From: Spirosoma sp.
GTDB taxonomy: Bacteria; Bacteroidota; Bacteroidia; Cytophagales; Spirosomataceae
Length of the DNA stretch: 64,000 nt
Direction of reading: 5' to 3'
Assembly: GCF_026391055.1 (NCBI RefSeq)
Contig: NZ_JAPLET010000022.1
Span: 186,001-250,000 of the forward strand
Shown: positions 43,846-51,666 of the stretch, piece by piece
How the letters are laid out: every line of letters begins with the position of its first letter
How positions within the stretch are numbered: position 1 is the first letter of the stretch
Notes under the pieces: model-generated
What the model was told of the DNA's origin: nothing
What the model saw: the letters and a program-made list of their open reading frames with translations, nothing else
The model's database searches: none
Position numbers and translations under genes: made by a program

Positions 43846-45822
43846 ATGTCATCATTTTTACGCTCAATGAGCCTCGCATGGTTCTGGTTTACGGCCATTT
43901 TTCTAATTCATGGAGCCTCCGCGAAACCTTCGCAACAAAGTGGCCCGACACCGCAGATCATCGTTACGCCATCCTCGCTAACTGTTCTGAATTACAGTGA
44001 GTATGAAGGTCAGTTTCCGGCCACTTACACGGTGTCGGCAAGCGGGCTAACGAATGATCTGGTCATAACCGCACCGCCCTATTATCTGCTTAGCGCCCGC
44101 GGAAATACAGGTCCGAGTCTTTCCCTGCCGATTGTCAATGGGGAAGTATCGCCAACGCAGGTTTCGGTAATACTGCTCGCGTCGTCGCCCGGTACCTTTA
44201 CGGGCGTTGTTACCAACGTCAGTGGCTCCGCAACAGCAACGGTAGCCGTGAGTGGAACCGCCATAACGCAGTCGGTGAGTGTAAGCCCCAGTGCACTGAA
44301 TTCGTTTACAACAACGGTCGGCCAGCCTTCTGCTGTTCAATCCTATACCGTGACCAGTCGTGGAGGCTTGTCAGTGGTAGTGAATGCCCCAATGGGATTT
44401 GAGATTCGTACGGGCAGCGCTGCGTTTGGAACATCGCTGGTTATTAGTCCGAGCTTGTCGTATAAAAATACGCAGGTCGATGTACGCTTGGTTGGAACAA
44501 CGGCCGGACCTGTTTCGGGGGCTATATCCAATGACACCTACTACCATTCGGCTCACCTTACATATCCGGTGGCAGTGAGTGGTGTGGTTACACCGGTTGC
44601 GGCATCCGCTTCACTGAGCGTGCTGCATCGCGATGCTGATTACGGCAATCGAACGGATCAGACGATCCGGCCTTTTCTTGAACTTAGTAATGAAGGCACT
44701 ACCGCCATTCCGTATAGCCAGATCACTCTGCGGTATTGGTTTACTGCCGAAGGGGCCTCACCACCTACCGATTTACAGGTATACTACGCTCAACTGGGAA
44801 CCCGAAACGTTAGAATGAAGTATGTTCCGCTTTTGGAGCCGCGCCAGGGGGCATTCGGGTATGTTGAGTATAGTTTCGATGCATCGGCGGGGAGTTTAGC
44901 CGCGGGCAGTCTGTCGGGCCCGATTGAGAATGGTATTCTGAAGCAGGACCGGTCAGCCTTCAACGAGTCGGACGATTATTCGTATGCTACTCCCACTACA
45001 TTTACCCGTAATTCGCATGTAACGGCCTATCTGAATGGACGACTCATCTGGGGTGAAGAGCCCGTCACTGCACCGGTAGTGCGGCAGGTTAAGGTTTATT
45101 CGGCCGCAAAAAATAGTTATGTCACCAGCAGTATCAGTACCGTTCTTGAGGTGCGTAATGCAGGAAATGTGGCAATTCCCCTGCAGGATTTGACAGTACG
45201 CTATTGGTTTACGTCCGAAACGAGCCAACTGCTCAATAGCTATATTGACTATGCACAAGTAGGGGTTCAGACCATTAAGCACAACGTTGTTCGACTGGCT
45301 CAGCCAGTGTCAGGTGCCGATAGCTACCTTGAACTGGGCTTTTCGGCTGGTACTGCGAACTTGTCGCCCTTGAGCAGTACAGGGCAAATTCTGTTCCGGC
45401 TCGTGAAGCCTGACTTCTCGTTGCTGAATCAGGCAAATGATTATTCTCACGGCCCCGTAAGCCTGACCGAAAATCCCCGCATGACCGTCTATTTACAGGG
45501 AAATCTGATTTATGGTACCGAGCCGTCGGGTGGCATGGGGCGTGTGGGTGTACCGGACGAAAGCAAGTTGTTACAGGTCACGCTATTGGGAAACCCGGTA
45601 CAGAATGAACAGTTGATTCTGGAAGCACGTGGTGCTCAGGGTCTTCCTTTGGTTATGCAACTGCTTGACCGCCAAGGTGTACAGGTGTTCGGGAAGGAAA
45701 TAAGTGAGGCCGCCGATGTAGAGCGGCAGCAGTTGGAGATGAATCGGCAACCGGCGGGAGTATACCTGTTACGCATACGTACACCGAATCAGGAACAGGT
45801 ACTTAAAGTAATCAAACCATAA
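43846..45822 (+). CDS. T9SS-exported protein with two CBM3 domains and no catalytic domain
   Basis: A 658-residue protein. Signal peptide to about residue 26; two Ig-like repeats (about 38-135, 145-250); two family-3 cellulose-binding modules (about 255-405 and 412-560), each with the RYWFT pattern (LRYWFTAEG, VRYWFTSET) and NRTDQTIRPFLELSNEG in the first; then a C-terminal sorting domain (about 575-658) ending AGVYLLRIRTPNQEQVLKVIKP. It should be exported by T9SS and either anchored or released. CBM3 binds crystalline cellulose, here without any hydrolase domain. Confidence 0.85.
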   Translation: MSSFLRSMSLAWFWFTAIFLIHGASAKPSQQSGPTPQIIVTPSSLTVLNYSEYEGQFPATYTVSASGLTNDLVITAPPYYLLSARGNTGPSLSLPIVNGEVSPTQVSVILLASSPGTFTGVVTNVSGSATATVAVSGTAITQSVSVSPSALNSFTTTVGQPSAVQSYTVTSRGGLSVVVNAPMGFEIRTGSAAFGTSLVISPSLSYKNTQVDVRLVGTTAGPVSGAISNDTYYHSAHLTYPVAVSGVVTPVAASASLSVLHRDADYGNRTDQTIRPFLELSNEGTTAIPYSQITLRYWFTAEGASPPTDLQVYYAQLGTRNVRMKYVPLLEPRQGAFGYVEYSFDASAGSLAAGSLSGPIENGILKQDRSAFNESDDYSYATPTTFTRNSHVTAYLNGRLIWGEEPVTAPVVRQVKVYSAAKNSYVTSSISTVLEVRNAGNVAIPLQDLTVRYWFTSETSQLLNSYIDYAQVGVQTIKHNVVRLAQPVSGADSYLELGFSAGTANLSPLSSTGQILFRLVKPDFSLLNQANDYSHGPVSLTENPRMTVYLQGNLIYGTEPSGGMGRVGVPDESKLLQVTLLGNPVQNEQLILEARGAQGLPLVMQLLDRQGVQVFGKEISEAADVERQQLEMNRQPAGVYLLRIRTPNQEQVLKVIKP

Positions 45823-45834
45823 ACTACTTTGTAA

Positions 45835-45890
45835 AACAGCCTAAGGCCCGCTCATTTGGCAGAGTACCGAAGAGCGGGCCTTAGGCTGTT
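45835..45890. terminator. 19-bp bidirectional hairpin
   Basis: Arms 45835-45853 and 45872-45890 are perfectly complementary, with an 18-nt loop. It separates the converging CBM3 and rhodopsin genes. Confidence 0.85.
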
Positions 45891-45896
45891 ACTAGC

Positions 45897-46649
45897 TTAG
45901 GCGTTAACAGCTGTTATAACTTTAGCGGACTCTCTTTTGGTTGATGCTACGGCTGCACCATAGACTACCAGACCAAAGCCAATTTTGTTAACAGCGTCTC
46001 CGATGTTGTAAATCAGATCCAGATTAAGGCCCATATTGCCCAGCAGGCCGCCGGGCATTGTCATGTAGCCGATTGGGTAAATACCCCAGCCAATCAGGAC
46101 AAAGTTACGCAGCAGCCGGACCGCCTTGGATACCTCTGGGTTTGGTGATTGATCGGCCACCTGTTTTACGCTGCCAAGTGTTGCTTCATATACGATACCG
46201 ATATAGCCGAGGGTCGAGATTGCCCCCCACAGTACAGTCCGGGCCGGGTCGATTGACTCACCAATGTAGCCGGTTACCAGCATGAAGACAGAGTAACCAA
46301 CCAAACGCCAAAGCGTAGAGGTTTTCCCTCCGTAGGGCTTGATCAGCAAATAAAACTCTACACACATCAGCGGTACTGTAAGCGTCCAGTCAATGTAGCG
46401 AAATTCGGTAGGCGATGTCTTTGTCTCAAGCCATACACCCCGCATATAAAAATAGTGTACCGCAGCAATCATGGTGATCAATCCGGAGATGAGCAGCGAT
46501 GTGCGCCACTTACCATCCACCTCGCTCCGTTCCATAAAGAAGAATACCGAAGCCGCAAACATGGACATATAGCCCGTAAAAAACGTAAATCCAATTACGT
46601 CACCTGGCTGAAGAACCTCCAGCAAAATTGAAGAGAGTTGATTAAGCAT
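45897..46649 (-). CDS. Proteorhodopsin/xanthorhodopsin-like light-driven proton pump
   Basis: A 250-residue seven-helix rhodopsin. Counterion Asp87, Thr91 and proton-donor Glu98 form the DTE motif (RYIDWTLTVPLMCVE), His65 pairs with Asp87 as in proteorhodopsin, and Lys222 (GDAVNKIGFG) carries retinal. Met95 is at the spectral-tuning site, which suggests green light. Gly142, at the position of Trp138 in bacteriorhodopsin, leaves the fenestration used for an antenna carotenoid in xanthorhodopsin. A longer frame starting at 46715 would add 22 non-helix residues and place the promoter box within the gene. Retinal comes from the Blh next door. Confidence 0.95.
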   Translation of the reverse strand: MLNQLSSILLEVLQPGDVIGFTFFTGYMSMFAASVFFFMERSEVDGKWRTSLLISGLITMIAAVHYFYMRGVWLETKTSPTEFRYIDWTLTVPLMCVEFYLLIKPYGGKTSTLWRLVGYSVFMLVTGYIGESIDPARTVLWGAISTLGYIGIVYEATLGSVKQVADQSPNPEVSKAVRLLRNFVLIGWGIYPIGYMTMPGGLLGNMGLNLDLIYNIGDAVNKIGFGLVVYGAAVASTKRESAKVITAVNA

Positions 46650-46712
46650 AGCAGTATGTAGTGAATGATGAAATGGACATGTACAATTAAAACCTAGAAT
46701 TGTACAACGGGT

Positions 46713-46720
46713 CAAATGTA
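46713..46720 (-). promoter_or_regulatory. Putative -7 box of the rhodopsin gene
   Basis: TACATTTG on the minus strand fits TAnnTTTG and is 64 bp before the ATG at 46649. It gives the rhodopsin its own promoter, downstream of the blh terminator. Confidence 0.55.
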
Positions 46721-46775
46721 TTTTGTTTAATCTTTATAAAAAAGTGTTAAACAAAATATATTTTTATAAAAAATG

Positions 46776-46809
46776 AAAAAGCCCTCCAATTCCTTACAGA
46801 GGGCTTTTT
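46776..46809 (-). terminator. Terminator between blh and the rhodopsin gene
   Basis: AAAAAGCCCTC/GAGGGCTTTTT stem (46776-46786, 46799-46809) with A/T-rich flanks. It can stop blh transcription before the rhodopsin gene. Confidence 0.8.
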
Positions 46810-46855
46810 GAAGCAGAAAAATAGTGCCTTGTTGCGGTAAATTATTGTAGAAGAG

Positions 46856-47815
46856 CTATTTACGGAGCAGGTCCAGTTGGTGCATTACCTGAATGTGAGG
46901 CAGTGTTATGGTAGAAAGCAGGATGAACAGGTAGGGGAGCGGGTCAAACAGAGGTGTATAACTGTGCCAGATACCCGCCCCGGCCATTAAAAAGCCGAAC
47001 GCAAGCATTGTAAGGGGAATTGACTGCCGCCAGAGTTTCCAGATTGTTTGGGTAGGCATTCCTGGGCGCTGCATGTAGGTTTGAATAATGCCAAACGAAC
47101 TAAGCGAATGCCAGCCACCAAAATACAGCATAAAGGCGGGAAGTAAAGGGAGCATGTAGGTAAGGAGGAGTATCATGCCCAGGCGTGCCAGACGCCAGCC
47201 ATTGAGCCGCATGGGCTGATGGCCTAATGCCAGCATAGCCAGTACAATCGCCAGTGTAGCCCAGCCACGGAGCAATGCCCCGGCCCGACTGACGGCCTCG
47301 CCCCAAAGTTTCATGGCCTGCGGGTCATTCTGAATAATTCTGGAGAGAATGGGCGTGACTTCAGCGGCATGGGTGAGTAAGATAAACGCGAGTACGAAGC
47401 CACCGGCCACCAGCCTGATCAAGGACCAGTACCGATCATCCGGTGCATTTTCCAGATCTGTTTCGCCAAAATGCCAGGCTGAAATCAATAAAAAGACGGT
47501 TAGACTCAACACCGGAAAAAATAACCAGGCTAGCCCATAAATAACAATCATGAGCACATACTTCGTTATAAAACGGGCCAGCGAAAAGGGTTGTGCCTGT
47601 CGAAGGGTGCGTTCCTGTTCAATAAGGTGGTCAAGTGCTCCGTGCGGAATTCCAACCAATAAGAGCAGACTTATACAAAAGATCAGTTGAAGAAGTACAG
47701 GCAATGGCCCGACCCAAAATTGATAACAGGCCAGTAGAACACCTGCCAGAATGGTTAGCCCGGTAGGCGTACGCTGGATGTAGTGGCCCAGTTTGGCTAA
47801 CAAGTAAGTAATCAT
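46856..47815 (-). CDS. blh: Beta-carotene 15,15'-dioxygenase (Brp/Blh family)
   Basis: A 319-residue membrane enzyme with eight or so hydrophobic helices. The iron-binding histidines lie in the family motifs GIPHGALDH, SAWHFGETD, YFGGWHSLSSF and TLPHIQVMH. It cleaves beta-carotene into two retinals, which supply the adjacent rhodopsin. No carotenoid synthesis genes are in the window. It and the rhodopsin gene lie on one strand but a terminator and separate promoter divide them, so they may be expressed at different levels. Confidence 0.95.
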   Translation of the reverse strand: MITYLLAKLGHYIQRTPTGLTILAGVLLACYQFWVGPLPVLLQLIFCISLLLLVGIPHGALDHLIEQERTLRQAQPFSLARFITKYVLMIVIYGLAWLFFPVLSLTVFLLISAWHFGETDLENAPDDRYWSLIRLVAGGFVLAFILLTHAAEVTPILSRIIQNDPQAMKLWGEAVSRAGALLRGWATLAIVLAMLALGHQPMRLNGWRLARLGMILLLTYMLPLLPAFMLYFGGWHSLSSFGIIQTYMQRPGMPTQTIWKLWRQSIPLTMLAFGFLMAGAGIWHSYTPLFDPLPYLFILLSTITLPHIQVMHQLDLLRK

Positions 47816-47909
47816 CTCGTAAACAGTGGTTTATTGGTCAAGCCGATAACCAGCGATTTACTTTACTGGTTCATATAGTACTAAAAAATAGTAAATAAAT
47901 TCTATTAGA

Positions 47910-47958
47910 AAGTCCCAGGAAGTAGCTAAAGCTTAGCTTTAGCTACTTCCTGGGACTT
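47910..47958. terminator. 24-bp near-perfect palindrome between blh and the DUF2911 gene
   Basis: Arms 47910-47933 and 47935-47958 are perfectly complementary around a single base. A cruciform or strong RNA hairpin is possible. Confidence 0.8.
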
Positions 47959-48006
47959 CATATAACAAAAGCGAGTAGGCGGCTATAGTGAAAGCAGCAC
48001 GTCTGC

Positions 48007-48909
48007 TTACGCCTTCTTTTTACCTTTACCGCTTTTTACAGCGGGCATGGCCGGAATTTTGGATTTATACTCCGATACGCTTTTTTCGATGCCTTCCTTA
48101 AAGAAAGGAAACACCTGGTCGTTCGATGATTGGCCCAGGGCAAGTGCCTTTTCGGCAAATGGCAGCGCATCCGTATACTTACCCATTTTAGCCAGAATCT
48201 GCGACTTGATATACAGGTTACGGAAATTCTCCTGCTTCGCTATTGACTTGTCGATCCAGCCCAAAGCCTGATCCAGATTACGGCCTTTCGACACATTATA
48301 GCTGGCCGCTGCCTGTAATACGGCCGCATCGTCGGGCTTCTCCACTACTGCTTTATCTACGTTAGCAGCCGCATTGGCATCCACGTCCACGCGTAGGTCA
48401 GCGGAGGCTTTTGCATTGGCCCACATAAAGTTCAATTTAACTGAGTTGTCGGTTAAATCACCAAAGGCAATGGTGAACGTTTCGACCTTTTCACTGTTTT
48501 CCTGTGGCTGCAAATCAACCCGCAATACGTCCTGATCCTGCTTGTAAGTTGCTTCTGTAACGGATTTGTCTTTGTTGAAGATCAGGGTGAAGGCTCCCTC
48601 GGCTGGAATAGACATGACGGCATAACTTCCAGCCGGTAATGTTTTGCCATTTACCATCACATCGGTTGAGGTGCTGAAAATCGTGGCACCATTAGCACCT
48701 GTTCGCCACACTTTTCCGGCAGGGACAAAATCGCCCGTGAATGGTTGGCGACCCCGCAGGCTTGGACGTGAGTAAGTAACGGAAAGATCAGTTGTACCCA
48801 CGGTTTGCATAACTGTAGCACCGGGGCTGGGTGAAGGCAATTTAATTTGGGCGGTGGTCAATTGAGCTGCTAAACAAAGTGTAGCAGCTGTTAATGAAAG
48901 TTTGCGCAT
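48007..48909 (-). CDS. Exported DUF2911/TPR protein
   Basis: A 300-residue protein with a signal peptide (residues 1-20, ending TTAQ). The DUF2911 domain (about 25-170) shows DLSVTYSRPSLRGRQPF, VWRTGANGATIFSTSTDV and LPAGSYAVMSIP, all typical. A TPR-like helical part follows (ALGWIDKSIAKQENFRNLYI, YTDALPFAEKALALG), and a Lys-rich tail ends the protein. DUF2911 proteins have no set function. It is divergent from the NUDIX gene. Confidence 0.9.
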   Translation of the reverse strand: MRKLSLTAATLCLAAQLTTAQIKLPSPSPGATVMQTVGTTDLSVTYSRPSLRGRQPFTGDFVPAGKVWRTGANGATIFSTSTDVMVNGKTLPAGSYAVMSIPAEGAFTLIFNKDKSVTEATYKQDQDVLRVDLQPQENSEKVETFTIAFGDLTDNSVKLNFMWANAKASADLRVDVDANAAANVDKAVVEKPDDAAVLQAAASYNVSKGRNLDQALGWIDKSIAKQENFRNLYIKSQILAKMGKYTDALPFAEKALALGQSSNDQVFPFFKEGIEKSVSEYKSKIPAMPAVKSGKGKKKA

Positions 48910-48974
48910 GATTGTCTATAGACTATTTAAAAAACAGCCCCAAATTGCGATTTTTTTGCACTAAAAACCAGCAC

Positions 48975-49511
48975 ATGTACCGAAATCCCCTGCTTTCGTT
49001 GCTTCAACAATACAGTCCGGTCGATACGCATGAACAGACCATGACTCAGGAAACCATCGATTTCGTTCGGGCAAATCCTAACTGCTTCGACCGGTCGTTA
49101 CTCGTTGGCCACATTACGGGCTCCGCCTGGATATGCAGCCCCGACCGGCGACAAGTTCTCCTGATTCATCATCGAAAACTCGACCGCTGGCTACAACCCG
49201 GTGGTCATGCCGATGGCGACCCCGATGTGGTCGCGGTAGCCCTTCGGGAAGCACAGGAAGAAACCGGGCTAACGTCCCTTAAACTCCTTTCCAATGCCAT
49301 CTTCGACGTTGATATTCACGAAATACCCGCCCGAAAGAATGTCCCAGCACACCTGCATTACGATATTCGTTTTTTGTTCGAAGCAGACCCTGCAGAGCCA
49401 TTCGGTAATTCCGAGGAAATTAGAAATATTAAATGGTTTTCGTCTGAAAATGCCGAACAACAGATAAATGAAGCATCAATTCTACGTATGCTAAGGAAAA
49501 AAGTGCATTAA
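48975..49511 (+). CDS. NUDIX hydrolase
   Basis: A 178-residue protein with the NUDIX core LREAQEETGL (residues about 93-102) and GGHADGD just before it. The first Glu of the canonical box is replaced (Pro/Asp region), but the REAQEETGL half that binds metal is intact. The substrate, usually a nucleoside diphosphate derivative, is unknown. The upstream frame to 48912 has no NUDIX-like sequence, so ATG at 48975 (MYRNPLLSLL) is preferred. Confidence 0.88.
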   Translation: MYRNPLLSLLQQYSPVDTHEQTMTQETIDFVRANPNCFDRSLLVGHITGSAWICSPDRRQVLLIHHRKLDRWLQPGGHADGDPDVVAVALREAQEETGLTSLKLLSNAIFDVDIHEIPARKNVPAHLHYDIRFLFEADPAEPFGNSEEIRNIKWFSSENAEQQINEASILRMLRKKVH

Positions 49512-49559
49512 CTATAAATATAGTAGCTATTTTTATTGTTTTTACTATATACGAATCAT

Positions 49560-49567
49560 TAGATTTG
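49560..49567 (+). promoter_or_regulatory. Putative -7 box of the small secreted protein gene
   Basis: TAGATTTG fits TAnnTTTG, with a TTG 21 bp upstream (49536-49538). The ATG used is 49595. Confidence 0.5.
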
Positions 49568-49594
49568 TCGTACAGCAAAACCATAGAGATAGCC

Positions 49595-50005
49595 ATGAAA
49601 TCTATATTTTCACTACTGGTCGGTATTAGCCTGATGGCGATATCCGGTCAGGCCTTTTCGCAGGATGGAGGGAGTAAGAAGCCGCTCAACAATCCGATGT
49701 ATTCTACCCACAATTACAAACATCCGAATATGGCGGCTAAAGCCCGGGCCTGGGAAAATAAGCCGGGCGTTGCCGTACAGCAGCCTGCGCCAACCGATGC
49801 CCGGTATGCGAACTACAAAAACCAGATGCCTAATGTACAGCCGGTGGGTGGCATAACCGTTGATCATACGCCTTCGGCGAGTTTAGCTGACCGCAACTAC
49901 AAAATCCAGCGGGTAAGTGAGCCGAATGCAACCACCCCTTCGAATGAGTACTATGTTAAGAAGCAAAAGAACACGGATACAACGAACACCAACGTTGGTA
50001 ACTAG
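49595..50005 (+). CDS. Small secreted protein of unknown function
   Basis: A 136-residue protein with a signal peptide (SIFSLLVGISLMAISGQAFSQ). The mature part is short, polar and rich in Asn, Pro, Tyr and Gln (NNPMYSTHNYKHPNMAAKA, ARYANYKNQMP), lacks predicted domains and may be largely disordered. An upstream in-frame start (49565) overlaps the promoter box and is disfavoured. No family is recognised. Confidence 0.75.
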   Translation: MKSIFSLLVGISLMAISGQAFSQDGGSKKPLNNPMYSTHNYKHPNMAAKARAWENKPGVAVQQPAPTDARYANYKNQMPNVQPVGGITVDHTPSASLADRNYKIQRVSEPNATTPSNEYYVKKQKNTDTTNTNVGN

Positions 50006-50022
50006 GTATTCTGGTCAACAAT

Positions 50023-50057
50023 AAAATGGGCCATCTGTCATGCAGTTGGCCCGTTTT
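50023..50057 (+). terminator. Terminator of the small secreted protein gene
   Basis: AAAATGGGCCA pairs with TGGCCCGTTTT over 11 bp with one G-U, followed by GCTTTTATT. Confidence 0.75.
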
Positions 50058-50195
50058 GCTTTTATTCGTATTCCGCACAACGTCGTGCAGACAGATGCTA
50101 CCGATGAGTTGCGATTGCGGGTCGCACCACGTCTGAACCGTTGGTTTGTACCATGGATGACTTGGTTTGTCTTTTCAGGCCGAATACGGATGATC

Positions 50196-50203
50196 TATCT
50201 TTG
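50196..50203 (+). promoter_or_regulatory. Putative -7 box of the DUF983 gene
   Basis: TATCTTTG fits TAnnTTTG, with the hairpin at 50214-50246 directly after the expected transcription start. Confidence 0.5.
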
Positions 50204-50213
50204 CATTGGAATC

Positions 50214-50246
50214 ATACCCGGCTTTACTGAGTAACAAGCCGGGTAT
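50214..50246 (+). promoter_or_regulatory. Leader hairpin of the DUF983 gene
   Basis: ATACCCGGCTT/AAGCCGGGTAT form an 11-bp perfect stem (50214-50224, 50236-50246) with a TTTATC tail. It would be at the very 5' end of the DUF983 mRNA, so it could stabilise the RNA or attenuate it. Confidence 0.5.
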
Positions 50247-50270
50247 TTATCAACCGAAAACCACGTCGCC

Positions 50271-50645
50271 ATGTCAGCCAATAGCCGTTTTCATAGTATT
50301 TTATATAATAAATGCCCACGTTGCGGAGAAGGTGATTTCTTCGTCAAGAAAAGTGCATTCACGCGCGATTTTGACAAAATGCATGAGCACTGCCCTCATT
50401 GCGGGGAAAATTTTATGCCTGAGCCTGGTTTCTACTGGGCATCCATGTTTGTCAGTTATGCGTTTTATACCATTTACACACTGCTGACGTTTTTCATTGT
50501 CGTTCAGGGACTGGGTGTCAACCTCGATTATTATCTGATTGGACTAGTGCCAACGCTGATAGCCTTGACTCCGTACTTTTTCAGACTAGCCCGTCGAACC
50601 TGGTTGTCTATTTTTATCACTCCTAAACAGGTATCCCGTTTGTAG
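50271..50645 (+). CDS. DUF983 family membrane protein with zinc ribbon
   Basis: A 124-residue protein with an N-terminal zinc ribbon, NKCPRCGEGDFF and HCPHCGENFM (two CxxC), then two membrane helices (ASMFVSYAFYTIYTLLTFFI, LIGLVPTLIALTPYFF). This layout is diagnostic for DUF983. Its function is unknown. Another possible ATG lies at 50206 in a different frame, but the ribbon frame is clear. A promoter and leader hairpin lie upstream. Confidence 0.9.
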   Translation: MSANSRFHSILYNKCPRCGEGDFFVKKSAFTRDFDKMHEHCPHCGENFMPEPGFYWASMFVSYAFYTIYTLLTFFIVVQGLGVNLDYYLIGLVPTLIALTPYFFRLARRTWLSIFITPKQVSRL

Positions 50646-50693
50646 CGGAGTGCAGACGAATGAAATTCCCGCCAAGTTCTTTAAAACCCCTTG

Positions 50694-50701
50694 TACATTT
50701 G
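50694..50701 (+). promoter_or_regulatory. Putative -7 box of the nitrilase gene
   Basis: TACATTTG fits TAnnTTTG and lies 28 bp before the nitrilase ATG. A six-codon frame (50713-50733) sits between. Confidence 0.5.
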
Positions 50702-50729
50702 GGTGAAAGATCATGAGCCACGGTAAGTT

Positions 50730-51635
50730 ATGAAGGTTAGAGTAGGGGTAGTTCAGGCAACACCCGTGTTTTTTGACATAGTCAGAACGATTGATAAACT
50801 CGAAGCACTCGTTGTTGATGGTGCTCGGCAAGGCTGTCAGTTTCTGCTTTTTCCGGAGTCGTTCGTTCCCGGTTATCCCCGAAAATTTACGTTTGGGGCC
50901 GCCATCGGCTTACGAACCGATGGCGGACGGGAACTCTACAAAACGTACTGGCAAAATAGTCTGCAACTACCTAGTCCTGAACTGAAGCGTCTGGAACAAA
51001 TTGCCCGCGATAACGGCGTTTATCTGGCCATCGGGGTAACGGAACGGGATGCCTTGAATGGAAGCCTTTACTGCACGCTCGTCTATGTATCCCCAACGGA
51101 AGGCTATATGGGAAAGCACCAGAAAATCAAGCCGACGGGCGTTGAGCGGCTGGTCTGGGCCGAAGGAACCGGTGAACAGTCGCTGGGCGTATTCGAAACG
51201 AAAGTCGGGCGCATGGGTGGGTTGATTTGTTGGGAGAACTACATGCCGTTGGCCAGGATGCGCATTTACCAGCAGGCTCCGCAGCTCTATCTGGCCCCCA
51301 CGGCTGATGCGCGGCCCACCTGGCCTGCTACGCTTCAGCATATTGCCTGCGAGGGCCGCTGTTTTGTGCTGAGCTGCAATCAGTTTTTTACACGCACTGA
51401 TTATCCGGAAGAGTACCAGGAATTTCTGACGGAGGAAGATGATACATTAAGCCGGGGTGGGAGTGCTATTGTCTCGCCACAGGGAGAGTTTATTGCCGGG
51501 CCACTCTGGGACGAAGAAGGTGTTTTAATCGCCGATCTTGAGCTGGATGAAGTGCTGAAAAGTAAGCTCGATTTCGATGTGATCGGGCATTACACCCGGC
51601 CTGACTTACTGCCTTTCTCACCCAAAACCAGCTAA
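50730..51635 (+). CDS. Nitrilase/cyanide hydratase-type carbon-nitrogen hydrolase
   Basis: A 301-residue enzyme with the Glu-Lys-Cys triad: Glu in FLLFPESFVPGYP, Lys in GKHQKIKPTGVERL, and Cys in GGLICWENYMPLARM. The SRGGSAIVSPQGEFIAGPLW region fits the nitrilase subfamily more than ureidopropionases. It hydrolyses a nitrile or amide to a carboxylate in the cytoplasm; which one is not clear. It converges with the subtilase gene, whose stop is 31 bp away. Confidence 0.92.
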   Translation: MKVRVGVVQATPVFFDIVRTIDKLEALVVDGARQGCQFLLFPESFVPGYPRKFTFGAAIGLRTDGGRELYKTYWQNSLQLPSPELKRLEQIARDNGVYLAIGVTERDALNGSLYCTLVYVSPTEGYMGKHQKIKPTGVERLVWAEGTGEQSLGVFETKVGRMGGLICWENYMPLARMRIYQQAPQLYLAPTADARPTWPATLQHIACEGRCFVLSCNQFFTRTDYPEEYQEFLTEEDDTLSRGGSAIVSPQGEFIAGPLWDEEGVLIADLELDEVLKSKLDFDVIGHYTRPDLLPFSPKTS

Positions 51636-51666
51636 GCGGTCAGTCGGCCTGACGGACCGCTACCAA

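Noticed and set aside
46650..46715. 22-residue N-terminal extension of the rhodopsin
   Set aside because: The extension is not helix-like and the promoter box overlaps it; family members begin near Met at 46649.
50040..50234. 64-codon frame after the small secreted protein
   Set aside because: It starts inside the terminator stem and runs across the DUF983 promoter and into its leader hairpin.
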